A stretch of 64,000 nucleotides of DNA from Diospyros lotus (GCF_014633365.1 NC_068338.1:18672616-18736615); one strand, 5' to 3'. Numbered from the stretch's first letter, positions 45,640 to 58,860 are shown. Translations and numbers: made by a program. The notes: generated from the letters alone by a model not told the origin.

Positions 45640-46710
45640 TAATGAGATGGAAGAAGGTGTAAATCAACAAATGGTTGAAACTCAAGAAGTTATACGTAAC
45701 CCTACTCTTGACAGTGGGAGCACACAAAATTTGCTTCAACCATTTGAATTGATTGGGAGAGTTGAGGTTGAGTTTGAGATAATTTCAATCGGAGGAAACA
45801 ATGATCCTCAATTACATAAGCCAATTTTGATCGGTGGAAGCAATAATCCTCAATTGCATAGGTGTATATATGCGTACAAAAACTCCTCGAAAGCCTTTTC
45901 GAATTGAAAATGAGGCTTATATCATCACTCCCCACGATGATAAGGAACCTAAAACAATTAAAGAGGCACTAGTGTGTCCTGCTAAGGAAAAGTGGAAAGT
46001 TGCATTGGAAGATGAAATGGAATCTATGAGGATAAATCAAGTTTGGAGCTTTATTGATTTACTATCAGGACATAAAGCCATTGGGAGTAAATGGATTCTC
46101 AAAATAAAACATAAGGTGAATGGTTCCATTAATAGATATAAAGCTCGTTTAGTAACAAAGGGTTACACCCAATAAGAGGGTATAGACTATGAGAAAACAT
46201 TTTCACATGTTATTAGGTTGACCACCATTAGCTTGATTCTACCTATGTTATGGGACATTTAGGCTTAGAATTGCATCAAATGGATATCAAAACAACTTTT
46301 TTTAATGGAGAGCTAGATGGAGAAATCTACATGGAACAGCTTGTAGATTTTGTTGTTAAAGGCCAAGAGGGCAAAGTTTGGAAGCTTCAAAATCAACATA
46401 TAGCCTAAAACAATCTCTAGGCAGTGGTACCTTAGGTTCCACAAAATCATATTAACCTATATTTCAAAATGATTAATGAGGACCACTGTGTCTATATTAA
46501 AAGGTCTAATGATAATTTTGCAATTCTATCTCCTTATGTCAACAATATTTTGATATCTGAAAATGACAAGGAGTTATGTCATGGCCATGAAATGATGGTT
46601 GTCCAAAAATTTTGACGTGAAAGACATGGGTGAAGCTGACTTCATTTTAGGAGTTCAAATTAAAAGAAATCGTTCAAAGAAACTTTTGGCTCTACCATAG
46701 GAGAATTATA
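45640..46710 (+). pseudogene. Copia reverse transcriptase remnant
   Basis: The open part (45834-46175) carries RVT_2 motifs: EALVCPAKEKWKVALEDEME, then VWSFIDLLSGHKAIGSKWIL and RYKARLVTKGYTQ. It then has a stop and continues in shifting frames through LTTISLILPMLW, the catalytic region SPYVNNILISEND (YVDD is YVNN) and MGEADFILGVQIKRNRSKK. Several stops and frameshifts are visible. It joins the RNase H part at 46737. Confidence 0.9.
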
Positions 46711-46736
46711 TCTAAAAGATTTCAGAACATTTCCAT

Positions 46737-47510
46737 ATGAATAATTGCAAGCCTGTGTATACTCCTGTGTCAAAGGGTGAGGCTTTGAGTCTTAACATGT
46801 GTCCCAATAACCCACAAGAACAAAAGAGAATGTCCATTGTGCCATATGCAAGTGTTGTTGGAAGTTTTATGTATGCTATGATGTGTAGTCACCTAGACAT
46901 TTGTTTTGCTATTGGGCTGCTTAGTCGATATCAATCAAATCCTGGACAAGAGCATTGGACAGCTGCGAAAAGAATTCTAAGGTATCTCAAAGGCACTATG
47001 GATTATTGTTTATGTTATCATTGGATAGACTTGCGTCTAATTGACTACTCAAACATTGATTGGGGAAGAGATCTTAATCAATGCAAATCCACCTCTAATT
47101 ATGCGTTCTTACACAATAAAGGCGCCATCTCTTGGAGTAGTAAGAAGTAGACATGCATAGCCATGTCAACCATGGAGGTTGAATTTATTACTTGTTTAGC
47201 TCTTGTGCAAGAAGTTGTTTGGTTAAGGAGATTATTTAAGAATTTGGGATTTCAAAGTAGCTGTGAATAAGCCATTACAGTCTATTGTGATAATCAAGCA
47301 ACAATTACCTTCACAAAAAGACTCCAAATATCATAATAGAACCAAACACATTGATACCAAGTACAACTACATTAGAGATATTATTACCAAACGAAAAGTA
47401 ATTGTACAATATCTCTATGTATTGCATGGTGGTCGATCCCCTGACTAAACTAATTCCAAGAGATGTTTATCTTGCACACGCAAATTCTCTTGGATTGTGT
47501 AGAATATAGA
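46737..47510 (+). pseudogene. Copia RNase H remnant
   Basis: The open stretch 46737-47150 has NNCKPVYTPVSKGEALSLNM, VPYASVVGSFMYAMM, YQSNPGQEHWTAAKRILRYL and KGTMDYCLCY. A stop follows SWSSKK. The frame then reads STMEVEFITCLALVQEVVWL, YCDNQATI and a VDPLTKLIPRDVYLAH-like end near 47500. From 47510 to the polypurine tract at about 48551-48562 the sequence is noncoding. Confidence 0.9.
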
Positions 47511-48562
47511 AAGTTTGTAATCAAATATTATTGAGCTTGTATATTGTATTATTTAAACAAATGCAAATAACTATTATGTTCTTAACTATTGTCTCTATGT
47601 TCATGGCATATACACATCACATGTTCATTTAAGGCTCAACAAAGATGTTACACATGTTTTAGGTTGGCTTGTTCGCACAAGCAATTGCCTCTAGAGCCAA
47701 GATAGCAAGTAGAGATGAGACACATTGTTAGAATTGTCGTCTCATTAAGAGAATGAGATGAGGTTGAACATATGTATAACAATTGATTTGGATTGCTCAC
47801 ATCCAGATAACCTGTGAAAGTCAGATGTGAGTTCTCAATAATTACCTACTAATTGAGATTATTTGAAGGACTCAAGTTAGGCATTAATAAAAACTTAGAT
47901 CTATATAGTGTTTTATTAAACATCAAAGGGATGATAAACACCGTAACACATGATTCATACCATGTGTGCTTGTTGTGACCAAAAAGGTAGTAGGCGAATG
48001 GATCTCTACTTTTCCACTATGTAAGACTTTTTGAGGATAAGACTAACCTCATATTGGTACCCTTATACTTTTCACTATTATTTGAAATTTATGCTTAGTA
48101 TTTCGCTATCTTAGCATGTTACCTATGGTTATGGATGATTCAATATATGGAACATGGCTGGAAAAGCAACTATGCATGAATTACAAATTTCGAGTGGAAA
48201 AGAAAGACTTTGTTTGGTGTGTTCATTGGCTAGCCAATCTTGTTGCTTAAGAGAAGTAGACTCGATTATGAATACAAAATTGAAATATTGTAACATGCTC
48301 TTAGAGGGATTAGAGATGTTGTAGTGATGTTAAAAGGGACAAGTCTAAGGCACTACGAGTTCAAATAATTAATTAATTTTTATTATTTTACTTAGGGTTG
48401 AAGCTGCTATATTATTCCTAAGAGATGATAGTGAAGCTCCCATGTGCAGGGTTGCTCGCTAGGTCACATAATCTGTTTATTATTAGTATAAAAATGTTGT
48501 TTGTTTTTTTAAATACAGAGAATCTTGCAGTGAGGTTTAGCCCATCATGTGCGAGTGGGAGA
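47511..48562 (+). other. Noncoding 3' region of the copia element
   Basis: It lies between the end of RNase H and the 3' LTR. No ORF of note. It ends in the polypurine-like tract gcgagtgggaga. Confidence 0.6.
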
Positions 48563-48830
48563 TATTGGTATTTGACTTGGGTTTGGTGCCCATGACAAGT
48601 TGACCCGAACTCGATCTGTCAGCAGCACCATAAATATATATATAATAGATGAGATGCAACTGTTGGAAAATGGGTGAATTGAGTAGTTGTAACCATTGAG
48701 AACGGTTGCACCATTTTGAATGATAAGGTGCGACAGATCGGCAACTATAAATATGACCATGCAAAGAGATGAGAGGGTGCACACAAAAAAGCTCTCCCAT
48801 CGAAAGATTCATTCTCTGCACATTGAAACA
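48563..48830 (+). repeat. 3' LTR of the 37.4-48.8 kb copia element
   Basis: It starts tattggtatttgac after gtgggaga and ends cattgaaaca, followed by AGGAG. It is homologous to 37354-37637. The LTRs differ by many substitutions and indels, so the insertion is not recent. Confidence 0.9.
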
Positions 48831-49171
48831 AGGAGTCACGAAGAGAGTTGCTGACAACAAAATCAGACGAAGCCCTTAATTAAGTCCTTTTTCAAATTCC
48901 TTGAAGACCAAGACTGTTTCCTAGAGCATAATGGCTTGAAGAAGAAGAAGAAGAAGAAGCAGGCAGCCCAAGTACAAGCAGAAGAAAGCTTTATTATGCA
49001 CCTCGTGATGCAGAAGAATCAAATTCCAAGACAGTTCACGTAGTGAATATGAGAGAACAAAAACAAAAACCTAACCTAAACAATTACACAAAAAACAAAT
49101 GAAACTAGATTTCAGTTCTAGAACAACAAAAACCGATTCTGTTAGCACTACAGTTAGCAATTCTAATGAAT

Positions 49172-52100
49172 CTACCTTGTTGCAGCCTGTTCAAGTGACA
49201 GAGAAGAAAGATGGTCGAAAACTGTCTTCATGTCAGGCCTCTCGGATGCTGGGAGTACACATCTAAGTGCCACCCAAAGAAGATTATCGAGATCTCTGCA
49301 CTGATGTTCCACATTATGCGTACCCAAAATCAGTTTGTCAAAGCACTCGATTGTTCGGTTTTCTGCAGCCAACAATCTCACCCATTCCGTCAGTTCAACC
49401 ACCCGAGTGTACCCAGAAACGATCTCTGCAGAGCTTCTCCCGGTTAGGAGTTCCAACAGGATTACACCAAAAGCATATACATCACTCTTCAGTGATGGGC
49501 ATGGTTTGCTTGTGCTTGAAAACTCAGGTGGTCTGTAACCTAGAGCACCCGCATTTAGAACCTGCTCGGCTGTGCCAGCCGGTGTCATTAGCCGGTGGAG
49601 ACTGTAGTCAGTTAGTAGTGCATTCGGTCCAGGAGTTTCTATTAAGATGTTTGTGGACTTGAGATTTCCATGAGGTATTGCTCTCTCGTTGTGGAGGTAG
49701 TTCAGACAACCAGCCACATCAACAGCAACCTTGAGCCGCTCATCAAGAGATAAGGGCATGAGCTTTCTCGGGTCTGTATTTGCAGAAGAAACAGGATGTA
49801 AAACCAAAATCAAGTCACAGATTGGATGGAGGCAGAGCAAATCCAAAATCAAGTCACAGATTGGCTCTCTAATAGAAACATTACATGACAAGTTTTTTTG
49901 GACCAAAACAAAAAGATTGTTGAATAACTTCATTCCATTCGAACAACAATAAAGATAATCAAATTTAGAACGTACTGAGAAAAAGGGAAAGTTAACTGCT
50001 GCATCGAAGAACCTAAGAAATTCCCAAATAAAATAGCAGAAAAATTGAATCACAAAGTTACGAATTTGAGACAATGGAAATAACAAGAAGATTTTAGTTC
50101 GGTGTCATATAACCAAGTTATTAGATACGTGAAAAAGAACAAATTGGGTCCACACACACACACACCCATGTTCTGCAACTCAATGCCTCACATCAGCTAA
50201 ATGCAAATGTAATGCCGCACAGAAAACCTTAGCGTTGCTACCAAGGCTGCCCCCCTAATCGATCAATTTTACACCAAACTTTCTTAAACATGAAAGAAAA
50301 ATATCTACGTTGCTTACTACAATTATATCAAGTACACAAGCTTACCATGAAGATAGAAGGCCAAACTTGGTGCATTTATATAATTTGATAGTATCAGCTT
50401 CTCATGCTCCTTTGGACCCCAGTAATAACCTTGCAGAGAAACTAAATTTGGATGTTTGATGCTCCCAAGCTTCTTGGCTTCTCTAGCAAATTCCTTCTTC
50501 CCTTTTGCTATCCCCTCTTTCAACCATTTCACAACCAATACATAACCAGAGTCGAGAACAGCTTTATACAGCGTACCATGACAACTCCTACCAAAAACCT
50601 CTGCAGGAGCACATGAAAGTTCTTCGGCGGTGAACACCAATGAATCATCAAACAGATGTAGATCCCCAGCCAACTTATCTGGAGAACAAACATTGAATCC
50701 AGGTGTGTCAATTAGATCTTGGTTTAAAGAAGGTGACACGTTGGTAGATGACACAAGTGACGTGGGAGAAAATAGTCCTTCATTTTTCCCCATTGATTGT
50801 GGTTGACCAAGATCTTTGGGCCTCTGAATGACTGACAAAGGGCCCCTTCGCTCATGTGCTGAACCCAATTCTGATGAAGACATATGAGAATGAGGGAAAT
50901 TAAATGAAGTTGATGGGTCCACATTTTTATGAAGTGATGATGGATGAGCAGGGGAACAAATTTCTTGCAGGGTGCCTTTGCTTTCACCATCTCTTTTGAA
51001 ATTATTCTTCCTATTTTCTTGCTGGTAGGTTCTGTAATAGATCATTATGGCCACTAGCACCACAGTAGAAGCGCCACCTACCAAACCAGCAATAAGTGCA
51101 GCCTTGATAACTGACTTCTTATGAGACCTATGCCCTCTCATTGTTATACTTGGAACACGTGTTGGTGAAGATGGTGCATAAGGGAAAATTAGTTGGGAAT
51201 TTCCAGGGTGAAATGATGAATCAGGAAATCTATGCAAGTTTTCGGGTAAAACACCAGAAAGATTATTACGAGACACATCGAATATTTTCAGATTGTCAGG
51301 AAGGTCACTGGGGATGCCACCATCAAAATCGTTATTAGACAAGTTGAGATAAGACATGCTATCAAACTCCCGGATTTCTGGGGGCAAATGACCAGTTAAT
51401 GAGTTATAAGATAGATCAAGATACACTAGACTTAGATTTTGGACAGAATCTCCAAGAGATGTATTTGGGAATGGCTGAAGAGGAATAGGTCCGGTTAAGT
51501 TGTTATAAGAGAGGTTAAGAGAAGTTAATCTTGTAGAGTTGAACAAGCTGGGAAGGAGGAAACCACTAAGCCGGTTCAGGCTAAAATCAATCACTTTTAG
51601 TTCTGAGTATGTACCTAGCACAGGGGAGAGAACACCTTCCAATGAGTTATTGGATATCTTGAATGAAGTCAGCCTGAGAAACTGAGAAGTTTGATTAGGG
51701 AAGGTTCCTGTCAATGAATTTGAACTTAAATCAATAATTTCCACATAATTCCCCCAACTTTGAATTCTGGATAAGTTCCCAGAAAGCAAATTGTTACTCA
51801 GATCAACAACTGCACAGTGTCCTACCCTTACAGGCAACAGACCTGATATCTTATTGAAGGACAAATTAACATTCTCTAGAGTGGCAGAGGTTATACTTGC
51901 AACTGGACCTGTCACGGATTAAAAATTGTCAATAAAGATACCATCTACAACAAATGAAAAAAAAAAAAGACCATCACTTACAAACTGAATATGACGGTTC
52001 TCAAACAAATATTAAATATTACAAATGTATTTGAGAATCAACAGAAATAATATGACACTGCCTGATATATTCTGACCCTGATGGCACAAGACCATAGTTA

Positions 52101-55100
52101 CCATGAAACTTAATATGAATGGGGAAACACGTTTGGAAAAGGTACAAAACTTGAAGAAAATTTCTTGAGAAATGTCATAGAATTTGGGGAATACATCCTG
52201 AAAACATTTTCATTTAGGCTCCACTCGTTTTGACATAAAATATTTTCCGGTAAATATTCTATCTATTTTCTGGTGTTTGGATAAGAAAAAAAAGTAAAAT
52301 ATTATTTTAATAAAAACATTTTACATCAGAATTTAGAAAATGACTTGCCTACAAAATTTCCATAAATCATTTTTGGTTTTGTACCAAAGACTATGGGCAT
52401 TGCATGGCTATCAAAATTGTTCTGGTCATTTCATAGGACTCATTCCCAAATGCTATAAACCTGCAGATTCCTTTGAACATTATATTCTAATTCAACTTAA
52501 AAGAAAAAAAAATTAAAATATAAGAACAATGATATAGGAACAAAATATGTGTTCCTACTAAGATATGTGATTTAATTTTATAAAATGCGTACAGAGTGTA
52601 GAATTTGTACGAACTAGATTTCATCTATCCAAAATATTAACTTTTCTAAGTTCTTATGACTTTTGAATTGAATATGTTCTCATGACTTTCTTATAGTCCA
52701 TTTCTCTTCACTAAAAAAGATGTTGCCGAAGTATGAAAACAAAATCAAAGATAAAAACTCATAGCTGATTTTTGGAAAATATTTTGTTTACTCCAAACAA
52801 TGAAATAATGTTTTTTGAACATTATCACATGCAAACCAACAGCAGAAAGTAAAAGAACTATATTTTTTTTTGTAAAATCTTTTCACATGGAAATTATTTT
52901 TTAGCATAAAATATTTTACATTGAAACAAAGGGAGCCTTAGTGTCTAGAAGTTTTTATTTGGTAGTGTAAATTTTTTTATAAGATTCCTACTAAGATTCT
53001 ATTTGATTCTTATTATTGTTGTTTCTTCCTGATTTCCTTATGTTCTTGGAGAGTTTCCTGCTTCAATTTTCCGTATCGACACTTGTTTTCACTTCCTATT
53101 TTGGCAACTATGCACAAGATAAGTACTAGCAAAACTGCAAGAATTACATCAAGCAATTAGTCTGGGAGCTGCTTCCACATTCAGTAATAAGATAAGTGGC
53201 AAACCAAGATTTTTGTACTAGTTTTCAAGTCAAGGCCAAACAAGTCATTCTTTTATTAAGATATTACTGTTCCCAAGCTCGCAGAAAAGGATTTCAATGT
53301 ATTGTTGGCTAAATACTAACACTTGATTCCACATAAGTTAGCATAAAATTTGAGCTTTAATCTACTGGTTTTCCTATTCATGAAATGGTAAGAAACAGAG
53401 ATACAGCAAAGTAATTGCAATGCAAAAGTCAGACAAAGATAACCTAGAGAAAAAGAGTAGAGTAGCCTAGGAATTCAACTTCTCTCAGCCCATGGCATTA
53501 TGGAAAATGTTAATGAGCTTTGGTTAGATTGGTTAGATGTAGCATGGTGAGGAACATCCAGATGACAGAAAGTAAGTCATTCAATTTACAATCTGTGAGC
53601 ATAATTTGGAATAGCACTTCATAAAGCATCATTGACTAGTTTGGTTGAGAAATCACATCCCCTGCCAAAAATTTGGACAGTATGCCAAACAAAGAAATAA
53701 TTTTCCTGCATCAGATCCAGTGACATGTTAAAAACAATGAATACACGGTTGCACTTTTTCTTGTCAACTTCATGAGCTAGGGTGCAGGACACTCTTTAGG
53801 GATAAAAATCAAAACTTGGTCACAGGAGTCAAGACCTTACGGTTGACTTCACTATATTGCATTATTCTGAACCTGATTAACATCAATTAGGGAAAAAAAG
53901 GGGGAAAAAGAAAAAGAGGCAAAGACAATTCCAAATACACCGTAATTCATCTGACAATAGAACCATTGATAGATTCAAAATTAGACAGCATTCATGATTG
54001 CTGAGTAGCAAGAATCCAACCAAAAAATAAATAAATAAAATGAATAAATATTGCTTCTTTGATCTATTAGTTTGTGGACTGTGTATTGACATATCCAGCT
54101 ACCAATAGCCCCTTAAGCAATATCATATTTCACAGTTCTTGGCACATCCATTGCTAAGATCTAATTATAGACTTCGTTCAGGCATATTGGCCCTTGAAGT
54201 TCGGTATCAACCTTATAAGCTGCATAGGTATCAGAGCCTAACTTCAATCCATTCCTCAAAATCAAATCCACTACTAGTCAACAACTTTCAGCTTGGCCTA
54301 CACCATCAGTTCACCACATCAAACACAAATTTTGGAAGTATTTGCTTGAAGATGTTGTGCATCCATTCTCATTAATTGTTTAACAATCACATAACCTTCC
54401 TCAGAACAACAGACAAACAAAATCATCATGAGTTCTAGCAGCTAGCTTACCAATCATCTCTATCAATGACCGTATCCTTTGTAAGGCTATTGCATCCCAT
54501 GTCATGTCTAAGAATTTCCCATTTATTAAAGTTCTATGAAAGGAAATAATGTTCATGGGCAAGTCAGCAGAGACCAATTTGCCATTATAGACTTTGGTGT
54601 GGTAAAGACAAGCTACCTCACCTTTCAAAACTTAGAAGCAGTTTGACAACTGATAAAAAGATTGAGCTGATTTAATTTCTGTTCATCCCCCAATCTTTAG
54701 TTTTTTATTCTAGTGTCTGTGAGTTAGAAGTGTAGGGCATGGAAACAACGGTTAAGCCATAATACAGAAATACAAAATTAAAAATTAGGCCTCTGCTGGG
54801 TCTTCTGCATCCTACAGTGATGAGACCTACAGCTAGAGATAAGCATTTCTGGTGATCAGAAGGGGAAAATCAAGGGGAGAACCAAACTTGTCCACTATTA
54901 TAATTCATGATTGAAACAAATACAATTATATTTAGAAAGAAAAAATAACGTAAAACCAAAGAAGCACTTTGTAGTATTCTGTATAATTCAGAGAACTGGG
55001 GAACATGTATTTTTCATATTTGGGAGATTCAAAGAGCATTCAAGAAGAATTGAACCATGCAGGACAGACTGGATTATTTTGTTTTTGAATATTACAAAAA

Positions 55101-57322
55101 TTCAAGAGCTTTTCAAAAGTTAACAGAACTAAGTTACTAAGTCTCTTCTATTATATTGTGGCTAAGTGTTCCATTCTAATGGAGGCCAATTTGGGCAATT
55201 TAAGCACTTGTAGTATGTATAAAGCACTCCTGATATTGCTGCCAATATTGAATGGTGGCCCTTCCAGAGATATAGTACTAAACCTTTCTCTCCATCTTAT
55301 AGTAGTCACTAGATATCCATGGATGAAAAAAGGAGATAACTATGTAAGAATTGCAGCCAGAAAGAATCTGATATGCCCTACCTGGTTTTTTTCTAACATT
55401 GATTAACCCCTACAAATTATGTGAATGGTCAACACACTTAATGTTTTTGGTTATCTAGCATAGTTCAATATATTTTTAAGGTTTTTGGTTGCACTGTAAA
55501 AATGAGTTTACTTTAGTACACTATATCTTGGGTAACGTTCTTCACATGAAACTCACAGGTATCATTAATACCAGCTTATAATAAAACAGTCAAGTGTTTT
55601 CCTATACTGATCTACATTGTTTTTCTGGTCTGTCAAGAAATCAGCAACGGACTTTCCTGAACTTAAATAAATTTGTTTTAAGTTAACAGGAACAACTACA
55701 CCAAGTTCTGAAAGGTGATGTTTTCGTTATACAGATGGCCACAAAAACATTGATGGTAACAGTTACGTGCTAAGGACACCATTTGTGAAGATGGTTGGAA
55801 GTTTAAGCAGTTGGAAGTTCAATTACACTTTAGTCATCATTTTAGATAGATAAAGGACATTATGAATGGACAAATGACAATTAAGAATAATATTTTTCTT
55901 GTGGAACACGTGGAATCATATCTTATCTTGTTTCTAGATAGTATAAAGGATAAAGAAAGCTGTTTTATATAGGACAACAGGATGCTTCTTTTTTAATTAA
56001 CTTTTGGAGGAGAAGAATGCCTTTTTCAGTTTATAGAATATGTGAGTCTATGACCCTTGATTACAATATGGTATGACTTAGACATGGGATTGTGAAAAGA
56101 AATAATTTTTTTAATTAGAATTGCAACATCATAAATTGAACTGCCAACATGATTAAAATTGAGACTATCATCAGGCAAGAAAAATATTGTATCTGATATT
56201 TAGCAGCATGCACAAGATTTGGTATGTTACAATGAAGATAGAACCCTTCTGGACATTCATCACATTAGTAGACAAAAATATCCAAACATGGAAAGCAATG
56301 AGAAACTTCACCTACTATTAAAGATGTTTGTAGCATAAATTCATTAGAATACTTTTGAAATTTTTGGCTGCAATGGAAATGAACATATTGTAACAGAAGC
56401 CAAGGTGTCAGAATGAGGTACCTTCAAGTTGGTTAAAGCTGAGATCCAACTCTGACAACACCGTCGAACTCTCTTGCAAAAGAGCCTTTGGCAAGGACCC
56501 TGACAACTGGTTGCTTCCCAGCCGCAGAATCTGGAGAGATACTATGAAATTGAAGGAAGGAACTGTACCCACAAATTGATTATAACTTCCATCAAACACC
56601 TCTAAACTGTCAAAATATGGCATTCCATCATGTGGAAAAAGCTCTCCTGTCAAATTGTTGTGGCTAATATTTAAGTACTGAATAGAAGAAACCAAGCTAG
56701 AACTTCCAAGGCCAAGGTCCAGAGATCCAATGAACTTGTTGCTGCTGAGGTCAACATGCACCACACCACCCAATTGGGACAGAAGATCCATAATATCACC
56801 CGTAAATCTATTAGACCGCAAATCAAGATACTTCAATTGCTTAACTTTTCCAAACCCAGATGGGACTGTACCTTCAAAATTGTTAGAGGAAAGATTCAGA
56901 AGCACCAAATTCTTTGAATTAGTCAAACCAGGGGGTAATGGCCCATTAAACAAATTGCATGAAGCATCCAAATATTCCAATGACTCAATTGCAACTTGCT
57001 CAGGGATACTACCTGTCAAATGGTTGTTTGCAATCGATATATTGCTAAGCATTTTAAGCCCAGAAATAGCAGGGAAATTAAAATCACCAACCAGACCTAA
57101 GTCATTTAGTGCTATGGATGTGACACTGCCCATACTACAGCTAATTCCATACCAACTGTGGGGACAACCATCAGACGCTAAAGATTTTGAATCCCATGAA
57201 GCAAGAAGCTTCCCTGAAGGGTCTTTCTGGACGCCCTTCTTTAGCTCCAAAAGCGCATCTACATCTGACTCTCCTTTTGCCAATTCGACCAACAATAGTA
57301 CTGCCAAACATATGGCCTGCAT
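49172..57322 (-). CDS. LRR receptor-like pseudokinase (At5g10020/SIRK1-like)
   Basis: Three exons (57322-56422, 51908-50346, 49773-49172) join in frame at GT-AG sites. They encode 1021 aa. Residues 1-17 form a signal peptide. An LRR N-terminal cap follows (LLELKKGVQKDPSGK, CPHSWYGISC), then about 20 LRRs to about residue 545. A transmembrane helix is at about 567-592, then a Ser-rich juxtamembrane region and a kinase-like domain from about 725. The loop FGRSCHG (739-745) and the ATP lysine (VVKW, K761) are present, but HRD is HGN (856-858) and DFG is DYS (877-879). Catalysis is therefore unlikely and a scaffold or co-receptor role is probable. Architecture and sequence fit plant 'probable inactive receptor kinase' proteins such as At5g10020. 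Intron 1 is 4.5 kb; intron 2 is 572 bp. Confidence 0.93.
51909..56421 (-). other. Intron 1 of the LRR receptor gene
   Basis: Donor gtacct follows ...CTTGAAG at 56422. Acceptor gtgacag precedes GTCCAGTTGC at 51908. The 4.5 kb contains no ORF with a recognisable domain. A MITE-like sequence lies at 52216-52939. The 54139-54630 ORFs on both strands have no recognisable domain and are ignored. Confidence 0.85.
52216..52939. mobile_element. Putative MITE in intron 1 of the LRR receptor gene
   Basis: The left end (aggctccactcgttttgaca, then taaaatatttt) matches the reverse complement of the right end (aggctccctttgtttcaatg, then taaaatatttt). AAAATATTTT-type blocks recur in both orientations. Noncoding; no clear TSD. 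Confidence 0.5.
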
Positions 57323-58110
57323 CCCTCCCCTCCCAAGAACACCTATTGCGCAACTAGAGAGAAATGAATGATAGAAGAATATGGGTGGATTGTATAGAAT
57401 CGCAAGAAATCAGTAAATAACATGGAAGGAGAACTCCAGGTTCAGGAGATGCAGAGGTAAAGGAATGGGGGTAAATGAGATATGAAAGCAAAGCAATAGA
57501 AAGTAACTCCAACTCCAACTACAAACCAGCATGAATCAACAAACAGTTGGAAGCCACGCAAGCTCATTGTAGGAAAGAAATGGAAGAAAAAGCTGGTTGA
57601 GCATTTCACAGCATAAGCATTGGAGAGAACAAGAACCCATCATGCAGGCACTAAATAATTCCAACCAATAATGAGAACAACCAAAGATACAAGTCCTCTA
57701 CAGAATGCCACAAACCTGCTACATCTCCAGCAATGAAAATGGAAAGGATGGGCTTGCTGCCGCATTCAAAGAGAAAATACAAGAATAAAGAGGAAGAGAA
57801 CAAACCCAGAGATTATTTCCGAATTATAGAAGCCTTGCCATGAATGAACAAGGTAGTGAGGAATTGTACGAAGCTTGGATAAGATTCTGAGAGCGGGCAG
57901 AGTGTAATGAAGGTAATTATGGTGGGGCTGAAGAAGAAGAAGAAGAAGAAGAAGAAGAAGAGGGGAAATAGAGAGTAATGGAAGCCGAGCGAGTAGTAGT
58001 AGTAGATCGATCGAATGGAAGAGCAGTGGGCGGTAGGTGGTGGGCAGTAAGTGCTGGGTAGGGCGTTAAATAATCCGTCTTTCCATTTGAAGACGGAGTT
58101 ATTACACATT
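57323..58110 (-). promoter_or_regulatory. 5' UTR and core promoter of the LRR receptor gene
   Basis: On the minus strand a TATA-like ATTATTTAACGCC lies at about 58062-58074. A (CTT)n tract (GAA repeats, 57927-57962) lies in the probable 5' leader, as is common in plants. A tiny upstream ORF, ATG GCA AGG CTT CTA TAA, is at 57841-57824. The leader of about 700 bp may contain an intron; I could not fix its splice sites. Confidence 0.5.
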
Positions 58111-58484
58111 ACGTGTGAAACTCTCTGAGAGAAAATGCAAACAAAAACACAGAAAAGAAGATGCAGACAAAAAAAGACTAGTTAGAGAGCGGAGTGGGTG
58201 AAGGGGGCCTGGACCTGACTCGTCCATCGTTGGGGGATCCAATGCAAATGCGTCCATTGGCTTCGCTTCACAAGCCTCCAACCCTTCCTGCTTGCCATTT
58301 GTTTACTCTCGCTCTCTCTCTCTATCTCACTGTCACTTCCATGGGTTCGAAGAAGGACGGAGGCCACGTGGTGACCATTTATTTAGGACAAATGCCCTTG
58401 CCATCCATGACGGTTGGCTCGAAAGAGACTTGACCTAGGGGAAACCTCTATTAGGATCACTAGGTTTTTGTCACATGCTTAATT

Positions 58485-58615
58485 TTGATAAAAGAGATAA
58501 ATTATAAATATAAAATTTTATCTCATTATATAAAATAAGAATCGAACTCATGACTCATCAATACAAAATTAACATATTACTTATCCAATTACTCGACTTA
58601 TACCTTAAGAATAAA
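58485..58615 (-). mobile_element. SINE-like element, family A copy 3
   Basis: The minus strand reads CTTAAGGTATAAGTCGAGTA, then a box-A-like ATTGGATAAGTAATATG and about 30 bp later box B ATGAGTTCGATTCTT. It aligns with 14895-15065 and 8155-8370 over this head, after which an AT-rich tail follows. Confidence 0.5.
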
Positions 58616-58860
58616 GAAAAATCTCTCTTTATTCTATAAATTCTACGTTATGACATAACAATTATTAAAATTTTTACAGTTCTCAATTTACTCGCCCTTA
58701 TATTCTCTCTCTCTCTGTCTCTTCTTCCATCCTCTTGTGCTTTCGCCCTCTTTGAGCATGGACGACAATGGTAATGATGACAATCCCTCTCTTTCTCCTT
58801 CTTTTCCACCTCTTTTCTTTTCCTAGTTTTTTCTTTTTCCCTTTTTTCCTCATGTGACTT

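Larger units (their letters stand above)
37354..48830 (+). mobile_element. Decayed copia retrotransposon with three nested LTR insertions
   Basis: LTRs are 37354-37637 and 48563-48830. They share tattggtattt(g)g starts, an aatagatgagatgcaa block, ataaatatgaccatgcaaag and cattgaaaca-type ends. Flanks AAGAG (37349-37353) and AGGAG (48831-48835) form a TSD with one mismatch. The polypurine tract gcgagtgggaga precedes the 3' LTR. In order inside are gag start, zinc knuckle, protease, GAG-pre-integrase, integrase, RT and RNase H remnants, all with stops or frameshifts. Insertions at 38454-41161, 41263-42909 and about 44017-45612 make up more than half of its span. It ends about 340 bp from the stop codon of the LRR receptor gene. 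Confidence 0.92.

Noticed and set aside
54139..54628. ORFs on both strands in the receptor intron
   Set aside because: They are within intron 1, lack domains and have no supporting splice structure.
58182..58433. Gene on either strand upstream of the receptor gene
   Set aside because: Short ORFs in C/T-rich promoter-like sequence with no domain; no continuation exon.
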